Positions 6,828 to 13,519 of a stretch of 26,130 nucleotides of DNA are shown here, piece after piece. The first letter of the stretch is position 1. Each line of letters opens with the position of its first letter. The notes beneath the pieces were generated by a model that saw nothing but the letters and a program-made list of their open reading frames with translations, ran no database searches and was not told where the DNA came from. The DNA lies in assembly GCA_035259345.1 (NCBI GenBank), contig DATFWK010000033.1, positions 1 to 26,130 on the forward strand, in the 5' to 3' direction. The DNA comes from DATFWK01 sp035259345 (lineage in GTDB: Bacteria > Actinomycetota > Thermoleophilia > Miltoncostaeales > Miltoncostaeaceae). A program made the translations under genes and the position numbers.

Positions 6828-7655
6828 TCAGGCGCCCGGCTTGCCGGCGACCATGATCGCGACCTCCGCCGGGAGGTCCACGCCGCCGTCCGCGGCCGCC
6901 GCCCTCGGCGCGAGGTGCGCGGTCAACTCGGATCGCACCTCCTCGCGGGCCGCGTCGTCCAGGCGGTTGGCGAAGAGGCCGTTGAGCGGCCCGCCGATGG
7001 TGGCCGCGTCGACGGCCTGGCCGACGTCCGAGAAGCGCATCGGCTCGCGCGTGACCTGCTCGTCGAGCACGCTGAGGCCGGCCTCCTCGACGGTCCGGGC
7101 CAGGACGCCCGGCAGGCCGTAGAAGAACATCATCGGGCAGACGCCGGAGAAGTAGGCGGCCCGCGACTCGACCATGTCGATGGCCGGGCTCCACCACACG
7201 TCGCGCGCGCGACCCCAGACCGTGAGCATGAGCCGCCCGCCCGGGCGCAGCACCCGCGCCATCTCGCGCATCGCGCCGCGGGCGTCGTAGGTGTACATCA
7301 GGCCGAAGCTCGAGATCACGACGTCGTAGCGGTCGTCGGGCTGGGCGAGGTGCTCGGCGTCGTCGACCGCGAAGTGCAGGTGCTCCCCGCCGAAGCGCTC
7401 CTCGGCCGTGGCCACCATCTCGGGGGCGAAGTCCACGCCGAGCACCGGGCCCGGCGCCAGCCGCTCGCCGAGCAGGGCCGTCGACTCGCCCGAGCCGCAG
7501 GCGACGTCGAGACCGCGCCAGCCCGGCTCCGCGGCGAGCGCGTCGAGGCCCATCGCCGTGTAGTGGCCGAGGCGGTGCGCCCAGAGCGCGCCGTAGATGT
7601 CGGCCACGCGGCCCCACGCCGCCCTGAGCCCGGCCTTCTCCCTCGGCTCGTCCAT
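6828..7655 (-). CDS. Class I SAM-dependent methyltransferase (UbiE-like)
   Basis: This 275-aa protein has a Rossmann-fold methyltransferase core: motif I LDVACGSGESTALL (about 49-62), the following acidic strand GVDFAPEMVATAEERF, motif II/III VISSFGLMYTYDARGAMREM and MARVLRPGGRLMLTVWG. Its substrate is unknown; ubiquinone/menaquinone-type, small-molecule or natural-product methyltransferases all look like this. GAGGGAG lies 7 nt before the ATG and a TATGAT -10 box about 28 nt upstream. It is divergent from lutA, sharing a 52-nt intergenic region, and is followed at once by ssrA. No other pathway gene is beside it, so the job cannot be inferred from context. Confidence 0.85.
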   Translation of the reverse strand: MDEPREKAGLRAAWGRVADIYGALWAHRLGHYTAMGLDALAAEPGWRGLDVACGSGESTALLGERLAPGPVLGVDFAPEMVATAEERFGGEHLHFAVDDAEHLAQPDDRYDVVISSFGLMYTYDARGAMREMARVLRPGGRLMLTVWGRARDVWWSPAIDMVESRAAYFSGVCPMMFFYGLPGVLARTVEEAGLSVLDEQVTREPMRFSDVGQAVDAATIGGPLNGLFANRLDDAAREEVRSELTAHLAPRAAAADGGVDLPAEVAIMVAGKPGA

Positions 7656-7682
7656 GCGCTCGCTCCCTCGCTGACGCCCGTG

Positions 7683-7688
7683 ATCATA
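7683..7688 (-). promoter_or_regulatory. -10 box (TATGAT) for the methyltransferase gene
   Basis: TATGAT on the minus strand would start transcription near 7676, leaving a leader of about 20 nt that contains the GAGGGAG ribosome-binding site. No convincing -35 is visible. Confidence 0.5.
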
Positions 7689-7695
7689 GGCTCAC

Positions 7696-7701
7696 TACAC
7701 T
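7696..7701 (+). promoter_or_regulatory. -10 box (TACACT) for a leaderless lutABC transcript
   Basis: TACACT ends 6 nt before the GTG of lutA, placing the transcription start on or next to the start codon. A CTGACG 19 nt upstream is only a poor -35. It lies back to back with the methyltransferase promoter, so a shared regulator could act on both. Confidence 0.5.
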
Positions 7702-7707
7702 CGCCCG

Positions 7708-8415
7708 GTGCGCGTGCTCCTCATGCGGACGTGCCTGTCCGATGCCCTCGCGCCGTCGGTCTGGCGCTCGGCCCGGCGGGTCCTGCGGCGGGCGGGCGTC
7801 GAGGTCGAGGTGCCCCGCGGGCAGACCTGCTGCGGCCAGCCGGCCTGGACCGCCGGCCACCCGGACCAGGCGCGGGCGGTGGCCCGCCGTGCGCTCGCGG
7901 CCTTCGCCGGCGACGCGCCGGTCGTGGTGCCCTCCGGCTCCTGCGCGGCCATGGTCACCCACGCCTACCCGGAGCTCTTCGCGGGCACGCCTGAGGAGCA
8001 GGACGCCCGGCGCCTGGCCGCCCGCACCCTCGAGCTCACCCAGCTGATCGAGCGCCACGGGCTCGCCGTGGCCTCCGCCGCCCGCGGCCGCGTCGCCTAC
8101 CACGACTCCTGCCACATGCTCAGGCTGCTCGGCGAGCGGGAGAGCGCGCGCGCGGCGATCCGCCGGACCGGGACGCTCGAGCTGGTGGAGATCGAGGAGT
8201 CGTCGTCTTGCTGCGGCTTCGGCGGGGTGTTCTCGGTCGCCTTCCCGGAGGTCTCGGGGGCGCTCGGCGAGGAGAAGGCGCGCCGGGCCGCCGAGACCGG
8301 GGCCGACGCGCTCGTCGCGTGCGACCTCTCCTGTCTGTTGCACATCGCCGGGCGGGCGCGCCGGCTCGGCATCCCGCTGCGCCCACGGCACGTCGCCGAG
8401 GTGCTCGCCGAGTGA
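7708..8415 (+). CDS. lutA: Lactate utilization protein A, (Fe-S)-binding CCG-domain protein
   Basis: LutA (235 aa) is the two-CCG-domain subunit of the LutABC complex that oxidises L-lactate to pyruvate. The first domain has GQTCCGQPAWTAGH; the second has DSCHMLRLLGE and SSSCCGFGGVFSVAFPEVS, the CX(n)CCG cysteine pattern that ligates iron-sulfur centres in this family. The C-terminal ACDLSCLLHI is also typical. The GTG start follows a -10 box by 6 nt and has no Shine-Dalgarno, suggesting a leaderless mRNA. The stop overlaps the GTG of lutB (GTGA), so the genes are coupled. Related CCG subunits occur in glycolate oxidase and heterodisulfide reductase; the LutB and LutC neighbours settle the choice. 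Confidence 0.92.
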   Translation: MRVLLMRTCLSDALAPSVWRSARRVLRRAGVEVEVPRGQTCCGQPAWTAGHPDQARAVARRALAAFAGDAPVVVPSGSCAAMVTHAYPELFAGTPEEQDARRLAARTLELTQLIERHGLAVASAARGRVAYHDSCHMLRLLGERESARAAIRRTGTLELVEIEESSSCCGFGGVFSVAFPEVSGALGEEKARRAAETGADALVACDLSCLLHIAGRARRLGIPLRPRHVAEVLAE

Positions 8416-9833
8416 GGCTCCTCGACCGCCGGCGCCGCGCCCGCGCCGACGTGCCGGTCGCCTACCCCGAGGGGCCGGGCCTGCGCGAGCGCACGCGGAC
8501 CGCTGTCGCGGACCCGGTACTGCGGACCAACCTGCACGCCGCCGCCGCGAGCTGGGCCCGCGGGCGCGAGCGGATGCGCGAGACCGAGGGGCTCGACGCC
8601 ATGCGGGCCCGCGCGCGCGAGATCCGCCAGGGCAACGTGCGCGAAATGCCGGCGCTCCTCGAGCGGCTCGAGGAACGGGTCCGGGCCGCGGGCGGCGTGG
8701 TCGTCCGCGCCGGGACCCGCCAGGAGGCGGCGCGGTACGTGGTCGATCTCGCGCGGGCGCGCGGGGCGTCGGTCGTCGCCAAGTCGAAGTCGATGGCGAC
8801 GGAGGAGATCAAGCTCAACGAGGCGCTCGAGGAGGCGGGCCTGCGGGTGGTCGAGACCGACCTCGGCGAGTGGATCCTGCAGCTCGCCGGCGAGCGCCCC
8901 GCGCACATCATCGCCCCCGCCGTCCACCTGAGCCGCGCGCAGGTGACCGCGCTCTTCCGGGCCCGCTCCGGCTCGGAGGTCGCCGACGAGCGGGAGGCGC
9001 TCGTCGCCCACGCGCGCGCGCGCCTGCGCGAGGACTTCGCCGCCGCCGGCATCGGCGTCTCCGGGGTGAACCTGGCCGTCGCCGAGACGGGGACGCTCTG
9101 CATCGTGGAGAACGAGGGGAACGCGCGGCTGGTGACCGCGCTGCCGCCGGTGCACGTGGCGGTGATGGGCGCCGAGCGCGTCGTCGCGGACTGGGAGGAG
9201 GCCGCCCACCTGCTCGAGGTGCTGCCGATGGCGGCCATCGGCGACGACGCCGCCACGTACGTGAACCTCGTCACCGGCCCCAGGCGGGAGGACGAGGCCG
9301 ACGGCCCGACCGAGCTGCACCTGGTCATCGTCGACGGCGGGCGGAGCGCGCTGCGCGGCACGCCGTTCGAGGAGGCGCTCCATTGCATCCGCTGCGGCGC
9401 CTGCCTCTACAGCTGCCCGATGTGGCGCACAGTCGGCGGCCAGGCCTACGGCTCGCCCTACTCCGGCCCCATCGGCGCCGTCGTCACCCCGCTCCTGGAG
9501 GGGCTGCGGGAGCCGCGGTCGTCGTCCCTCCCGTTCCTCTCGTCCCTCTGCGGTGCATGCCACGAGGCCTGCCCGGTGGGCATCCCGCTCCACGACCTCC
9601 TGGTGCGGGAGCGCGCTGCGGTGCGCTCACCCGGCGGGCGCGCGGAGGGGCTCGCCGTGCGGGCATGGGCGGCCGCCTGGCGGCGGCCGTTGCCATATCG
9701 AGCGAGCGTGGTGGCGGCGCGGGCGCTGCTGCGCCTCGCCGGGCGCGACGGGTGGGCGCGGCGGCTGCCGGGCCCGGCCGCGCGCTGGACGGACCAGCGG
9801 GACCTCCCGACGCGATGGCCGCCGAGGGACTGA
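8412..9833 (+). CDS. lutB: Lactate utilization protein B, LUD-domain iron-sulfur protein
   Basis: LutB is 473 aa, near the size of the Bacillus protein. An N-terminal LUD domain (about 60-290) includes VVAKSKSMATEEIKLNEALE and AETGTLCIVENEGNARL. It is followed by a ferredoxin-type cysteine set CIRCGACLYSCP (near 325) and a second set LCGACHEACPVGIP (near 380), which should bind two [4Fe-4S] clusters. It passes electrons in L-lactate oxidation with LutA and LutC. The GTG at 8412 overlaps the lutA TGA (GTGA), and the encoded start MRLLDRRRRARADVPVAYPEG is reasonable. The end overlaps lutC by 19 nt. No lactate permease gene is present in the window. Confidence 0.94.
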   Translation: MRLLDRRRRARADVPVAYPEGPGLRERTRTAVADPVLRTNLHAAAASWARGRERMRETEGLDAMRARAREIRQGNVREMPALLERLEERVRAAGGVVVRAGTRQEAARYVVDLARARGASVVAKSKSMATEEIKLNEALEEAGLRVVETDLGEWILQLAGERPAHIIAPAVHLSRAQVTALFRARSGSEVADEREALVAHARARLREDFAAAGIGVSGVNLAVAETGTLCIVENEGNARLVTALPPVHVAVMGAERVVADWEEAAHLLEVLPMAAIGDDAATYVNLVTGPRREDEADGPTELHLVIVDGGRSALRGTPFEEALHCIRCGACLYSCPMWRTVGGQAYGSPYSGPIGAVVTPLLEGLREPRSSSLPFLSSLCGACHEACPVGIPLHDLLVRERAAVRSPGGRAEGLAVRAWAAAWRRPLPYRASVVAARALLRLAGRDGWARRLPGPAARWTDQRDLPTRWPPRD

Positions 9834-10396
9834 GCGAGGCCTTCCTCGAGGCGCTCGCGCGCCGGCGGGCGACCGGCGAGCGCACGCCGCCGGCGGAAGC
9901 GGCCGAGCGGGCCGTCGCCCGGGTCGCCGGCTGGGGCGCGCGCAGGGCGCTCGTCGCGGGCGACCCGTGGCTCGACGACCTGGGCGTGCCGGAGGCGCTC
10001 GGGGCAGCCGGTGTCGAGGTGCTCCGCTGGCCGGCGGAGCGCGGCTGGCGGGAGCTCCTCGGCCTCGACGGCGCGCCCCCGGCATGCGCTGTCACCGTGC
10101 CGTCCCTGGCCGTCGCCCGCCGGGGCACGCTGGTGCTGGAGAGCGCGCCGGGGCACGGCCGCTCCCTCGACGCCGTCGGCTGGTGGCACCTCGCCGTGCT
10201 CGACGCCGGCCGGATCGTCCCGACCCTGGCCGAGGCGCTCGCCCGCACCTACGCGCCGGGCCGGCGGCCGCCCACCGGGGTGTCGCTCGTGTCCGGGCCG
10301 AGCCGCAGCTCCGACATCGAGAAGATCGCCACATACGGCGCGCACGGCGCCCTGGCCGAGCACGTCCTGGTCGTCGAGGCCGCCGCCGCGTCCTGA
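9815..10396 (+). CDS. lutC: Lactate utilization protein C, LUD-domain protein
   Basis: LutC (193 aa) is the small LUD-domain member of the lactate oxidation complex. The core ends in GPSRSSDIEKIATYGAHG, matching the conserved family motif GPSxTxDIEx..GxHGP; the last Pro is an Ala here. The ATG start overlaps the last 19 nt of lutB, supporting coupled translation. The gene ends 3 nt before the end of the convergent winged-helix gene, and no terminator hairpin fits in that gap, so the two transcripts probably run into each other. The N-terminal 25 residues are Ala, Glu and Arg rich, probably helical. Confidence 0.92.
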   Translation: MAAEGLSEAFLEALARRRATGERTPPAEAAERAVARVAGWGARRALVAGDPWLDDLGVPEALGAAGVEVLRWPAERGWRELLGLDGAPPACAVTVPSLAVARRGTLVLESAPGHGRSLDAVGWWHLAVLDAGRIVPTLAEALARTYAPGRRPPTGVSLVSGPSRSSDIEKIATYGAHGALAEHVLVVEAAAAS

Positions 10397-10399
10397 CGG

Positions 10400-11581
10400 T
10401 CAGCCCGCGGCGAGCTCCCGCTCGAGCGGCGTGCGGAAGCGAGGGGTCACGCGGGCCGGCCCGATGAGCTCCGCCGTCCGCTCGGCAGCCGCGCCGACGG
10501 CCGCCTCGGCCTCGGCGCCGACGTCCTCGAGCAGCCGCACCATGACGCCGTCGGCCGCCTGCGCCCAGCCGCCCACGATCCGCCCGTCCCACCACACCGT
10601 GGGGCCGATGTTCCCCGAGCGGTCGAAGAGCCGCTCGCGGTGCCGCCCCAGGTACCAGTCGCGGGCCCTCCAGCCCATCGCGGTCGGATCGAGCGCCGGG
10701 AGCAGCGCGGCCCACGGAGGGGGCGCGGCGACCGGCTCGAGGTCATCGGCGAGGGCCACACCCGCCCCCTCGTCGAGGGCCACCTCCGCGACCGGGATCG
10801 CCGCGAGCGCGGCGCGCGTCTGCGTGGCCGTCCAGCCGCTCCACCACCGCAGGTCGTCGAGCAGCGCGGGCCCGAAGCGCGCGAGCCACCGGCGGGCGAG
10901 CTCGGCGCGCGCCGCCTCCGGGGCGATGCCCTTCGGCCGGACCGCGGCGGGGATCGCCCAGCGGAACTGGCTGCTCGTCCACGAGCCGCGCGGGCGGCGC
11001 CGGACGATGCGACCGTCCGCGGCGAGCAGGAAGAGCACCCGGCTGGACACGGCGACCCTGCCGCCCCAGCGCCTGCCCTCGCCGACGACCAGCTCCGCGC
11101 GCAGACGCGGGGCGGCGGCAGAGAGCTCGGCGCCGGTGGCCTCGCCCGTCGCCGCAAGCGCTGCGAGCACCTCGCCCTCGACCTCGGCGAGCCACGCGGC
11201 GCCGTCCCCCGCCACCCCGCCAGCCTCGAGCGCCTGAATCAGCCGGCGGCGCTCGCGGGCCGCGATCTCACGGGTGCAGCCCGCGTCGACGAGCGCGGCG
11301 AGCGCGGGCGGCACCACGAACATGGTCCGGCGCATGCCGAGCATCCGGACGACGCTCTCGTCCTCGTACAGGGCCCGCTCGACCGCCGCGACCGAAGGGC
11401 CCGCCATGCGGGCGCCGGCCGCGAGGAACACCGAGGCCGGGTCGGTCGCGTGGAGCCCGACCAGGTCGGCGGCGATCGCGGCGACGTCGTCCGTGCGCGC
11501 GGGCGGCGCGAGTCTGTGACGGATGGCAAGCCGGGCGCGCCGCTCCCCGGCGGAGATGCGCCTCGGACCCGGCGGGATCAG
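10400..11581 (-). CDS. Winged-helix DNA-binding protein (HTH_42 / AlkZ-like family), probable CTG start
   Basis: The protein (393 aa if started at CTG 11581) belongs to the winged-helix DNA-binding family that includes DNA glycosylases AlkZ and YcaQ. Visible are LVGLHATDPASVFLAAGARM, then RRTMFVVPPALAALVDAGC, RWLARFGPALLDDLRWWSGW and DRSGNIGPTVWWDGRIVGGW. The glycosylase Q-x-Q/Q-x-D motif position seems to hold H-A-T (in GLHATDP), so glycosylase activity is doubtful. No ATG, GTG or TTG lies near the expected N-terminus; the first downstream ones, GTG 11431 and ATG 11407, would delete the first conserved helices. CTG 11581 is in frame and overlaps the stop of the upstream gene as CTGA. It is the last gene of the minus-strand unit, convergent with lutC. 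Confidence 0.78.
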   Translation of the reverse strand: MIPPGPRRISAGERRARLAIRHRLAPPARTDDVAAIAADLVGLHATDPASVFLAAGARMAGPSVAAVERALYEDESVVRMLGMRRTMFVVPPALAALVDAGCTREIAARERRRLIQALEAGGVAGDGAAWLAEVEGEVLAALAATGEATGAELSAAAPRLRAELVVGEGRRWGGRVAVSSRVLFLLAADGRIVRRRPRGSWTSSQFRWAIPAAVRPKGIAPEAARAELARRWLARFGPALLDDLRWWSGWTATQTRAALAAIPVAEVALDEGAGVALADDLEPVAAPPPWAALLPALDPTAMGWRARDWYLGRHRERLFDRSGNIGPTVWWDGRIVGGWAQAADGVMVRLLEDVGAEAEAAVGAAAERTAELIGPARVTPRFRTPLERELAAG

Positions 11582-12618
11582 ACCGCGGCGGGCGCCAGCC
11601 GCTGGTGCGCCAGGGCCGCCGCCCCGCCGAGCAGGGCGACCGCCACCGCGATCGCCTCGAGCCCGAGCGCGAAGCCCAGCGCGTCGCCGCTGGCCACGCC
11701 GTACATCGCCCCCAGCGGGAGCACGATCGCGGCCTGCGTCAGGCCGACCCCCCCGGGCGCGGCCGGAAGCGCCCGCCCGACCGAGAGCGCGGCGATGATC
11801 AGCACGGCCGCGGTGAGCGGCACCTGCAGGCTGAACGCCTGCAGCAGGAGCGCCACGCCGGCCAGCTGCGCGACCAGCCCGGCGACGTGGAGGCCGAGCG
11901 CGCGCGACGCCGCGCGCCCGCACCCGAGCACGCCCGCGCCACACGCCACGGAGCCCGCGATGCCGCGGAGGCGGTTGGGCACCAACCGGACGATCCACGC
12001 GCGGGCGCGGGCGCTTCGGCCGAGCAGCACGCCCAGGATCATCACGGCGATCGCCGCGCCCACCGACGCGCGGCCGCCGGGCAGGGTGAACGGCAGCGGC
12101 AGGAAGAGGCCGACGGTCGCGACGATCAGGAAGGTGGCGGCACCCGCGACGATCCGCTGGCCCACCAGGCTGCCGACGATGCGAGCCGTGCAGCGGTTCT
12201 CGTGGCTGATGTGGCGGCGCACCGCCAGCACGCGCCCGACCTCGCCCATCTGGCCCGGCAGGAGCGCGTTCCCGGCCTTGCCGATCCACGTCGCGGCCAC
12301 CACGTGGCGCATGGGCACCGCGCCGAGGCCGCCGGCGCGCATCCCGATGCGCCAGGCCGCGGACTGCACGAGCACCTGCACCATGAACGCGACCCCGGCG
12401 AGCGCGGCGAGGCGCCAGTCGGCGCCGGCCAGCGAGCCTGACAGGTCGCCGATCGCCATCCCGCGGCCGGACGCCCAGACGATCAGCCCGCCCGCGACCA
12501 CAGATCCGGCCACCAGGAGGATGCGCTTCGAGCTGGGACGCGCGATGGCGGCCGAGGAGGCGTCCTGCACAGGGCCATCATTGCGCGGATCGCGGACGCG
12601 ATCGAGGACTCCCGTCAC
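11578..12618 (-). CDS. Lysylphosphatidylglycerol synthase-type integral membrane protein (UPF0104 family)
   Basis: This 346-aa protein has about eight hydrophobic segments, such as RILLVAGSVVAGGLIVWASG, AALAGVAFMVQVLVQSAAWR, and AAVLIIAALSVGRALPAAPGGVGLTQAAIV. The last one carries the P-x-x-P-G-G-V-G signature of the LPG_synthase_TM family. Members include the flippase-like half of MprF and glycolipid-related proteins such as AglD. There is no soluble lysyl-transferase domain, so aminoacylation of lipids is not expected; a lipid-flipping or polyprenol-sugar role is only a guess. The GTG start has GGAG 4 nt upstream. It lies 23 nt after the RidA-like gene and its stop overlaps the next gene as CTGA. 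Confidence 0.8.
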   Translation of the reverse strand: MTGVLDRVRDPRNDGPVQDASSAAIARPSSKRILLVAGSVVAGGLIVWASGRGMAIGDLSGSLAGADWRLAALAGVAFMVQVLVQSAAWRIGMRAGGLGAVPMRHVVAATWIGKAGNALLPGQMGEVGRVLAVRRHISHENRCTARIVGSLVGQRIVAGAATFLIVATVGLFLPLPFTLPGGRASVGAAIAVMILGVLLGRSARARAWIVRLVPNRLRGIAGSVACGAGVLGCGRAASRALGLHVAGLVAQLAGVALLLQAFSLQVPLTAAVLIIAALSVGRALPAAPGGVGLTQAAIVLPLGAMYGVASGDALGFALGLEAIAVAVALLGGAAALAHQRLAPAAV

Positions 12619-12641
12619 GCGGCTCCGTGGGCGGGCCCCGA

Positions 12642-13031
12642 TCAGGTGACCACGGCCTCCGCCTCGACCTCCACGAGCATCGCCGGGTCGATCAGCGCGC
12701 TGACCTGCACCATCGAGGTGGCCGGGCGGATGTCGGCGAACACCTCGCCGTGCGCGCGGCCGATCTCCTCCCAGCGCGAGATGTCGGTGACGAAGATCCG
12801 CGTGCGCACGACGTCGGCCATGGTGGCCCCGACGCCGAGGAGCGCGCGCTCGACGTTGGCGAGCGTCCGGATCGTCTGCGCGTAGGCGTCGCCCGCGCCG
12901 ACCACCGAGCCGTCCTCGGCGGTCGCGGTCGTGCCCGAGACCCAGACCCGCCGCCCCACCCGGACCGCGCGGGCATAGCCGACCACCGGCTCCCAGGGGG
13001 TGCCGCTCGAGTAGGTGCGCCGGGTGGGCAT
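12642..13031 (-). CDS. RidA-family (YjgF/YER057c/UK114) protein
   Basis: The 129-aa protein is a single RidA/Rid-like domain. Features are RVWVSGTTATAEDGSVVG, DAYAQTIRTLANVERALLGVGATMADVVRTRIFVTD and PATSMVQVSALIDPAMLVEVEAEAVV. Archetypal RidA deaminates reactive enamines and imines and has an Arg at the substrate carboxylate site; here the R in VRTRIFVTD fits that site. It may instead belong to one of the Rid1-7 groups whose substrates are less known, so I give no symbol. The ATG shares one base with the smpB TGA (TGATG), so translation is coupled to smpB. Confidence 0.87.
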   Translation of the reverse strand: MPTRRTYSSGTPWEPVVGYARAVRVGRRVWVSGTTATAEDGSVVGAGDAYAQTIRTLANVERALLGVGATMADVVRTRIFVTDISRWEEIGRAHGEVFADIRPATSMVQVSALIDPAMLVEVEAEAVVT

Positions 13032-13510
13032 CAGCGCCGCGCGGCCCGCATGGCCCGTTCCGCCTCGCGGCGCGCGTCGCGCTCGGCGATCGCGCGGCGC
13101 TTGTCGTGCATCTGCCGCCCGCGCCCGAGCCCGAGCTCGACCTTCGCCCGCCCGTCCTTCCAGTAGAGGCGCAGCGGGATCAGCGAGAGCCCGCGCTCGG
13201 TGAGCGCGATCGTGAGGCGCCGGATCTCGTGCCGGTGCAGCAGCAGCTTGCGTGGGCGGAGCGGCTCGTGGCCGTCCCTGCGAGCGTTCCAGTACTCGGG
13301 GATGTGCAGCCCGACGAGCCAGACCTCGCCGCCGTCGATGCGGGCGTAGGCGTCGCGGATGCTCGCGCCGCGCTCGCGCAGGCCCTTCACCTCGCTCCCG
13401 ACCAGCACGAGGCCGGCCTCGACGCGCTCGGTGATCTCGTACTCGTGGAGCGCCCGGCGGTTGCGGGCGATGTCGCGGTCGCCCTCGTCGCGGCTCGGCT
13501 TCGCGGCCAT
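13031..13510 (-). CDS. smpB: SsrA-binding protein SmpB
   Basis: SmpB (159 aa) binds the tRNA-like domain of tmRNA, mimics the missing anticodon arm and brings tmRNA into the stalled A site. The beta-barrel core shows NRRALHEYEITERVEAGLVLVGSEVKG (read as overlapping motifs around residues 16-43), IRDAYARIDGGEVWLVGLHI and PLRPRKLLLHRHEI. The C-terminal basic tail, KVELGLGRGRQMHDKRRAI, is the part that enters the mRNA channel. Length is normal. It starts 9 nt after the rnr stop and overlaps the RidA-like gene by one base. Its RNA partner ssrA lies about 6 kb away on the same strand. Confidence 0.97.
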   Translation of the reverse strand: MAAKPSRDEGDRDIARNRRALHEYEITERVEAGLVLVGSEVKGLRERGASIRDAYARIDGGEVWLVGLHIPEYWNARRDGHEPLRPRKLLLHRHEIRRLTIALTERGLSLIPLRLYWKDGRAKVELGLGRGRQMHDKRRAIAERDARREAERAMRAARR

Positions 13511-13519
13511 CGGGGCAGG

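Noticed and set aside
10393..10402. Possible terminator between the convergent lutC and winged-helix genes.
   Set aside because: Only 3 nt separate the stop codons and no stable hairpin is visible around them.
10640..12649. A 669-codon plus-strand open frame opposite the winged-helix and membrane-protein genes.
   Set aside because: The minus-strand proteins have clear family motifs and membrane segments; the plus-strand product is low-complexity.
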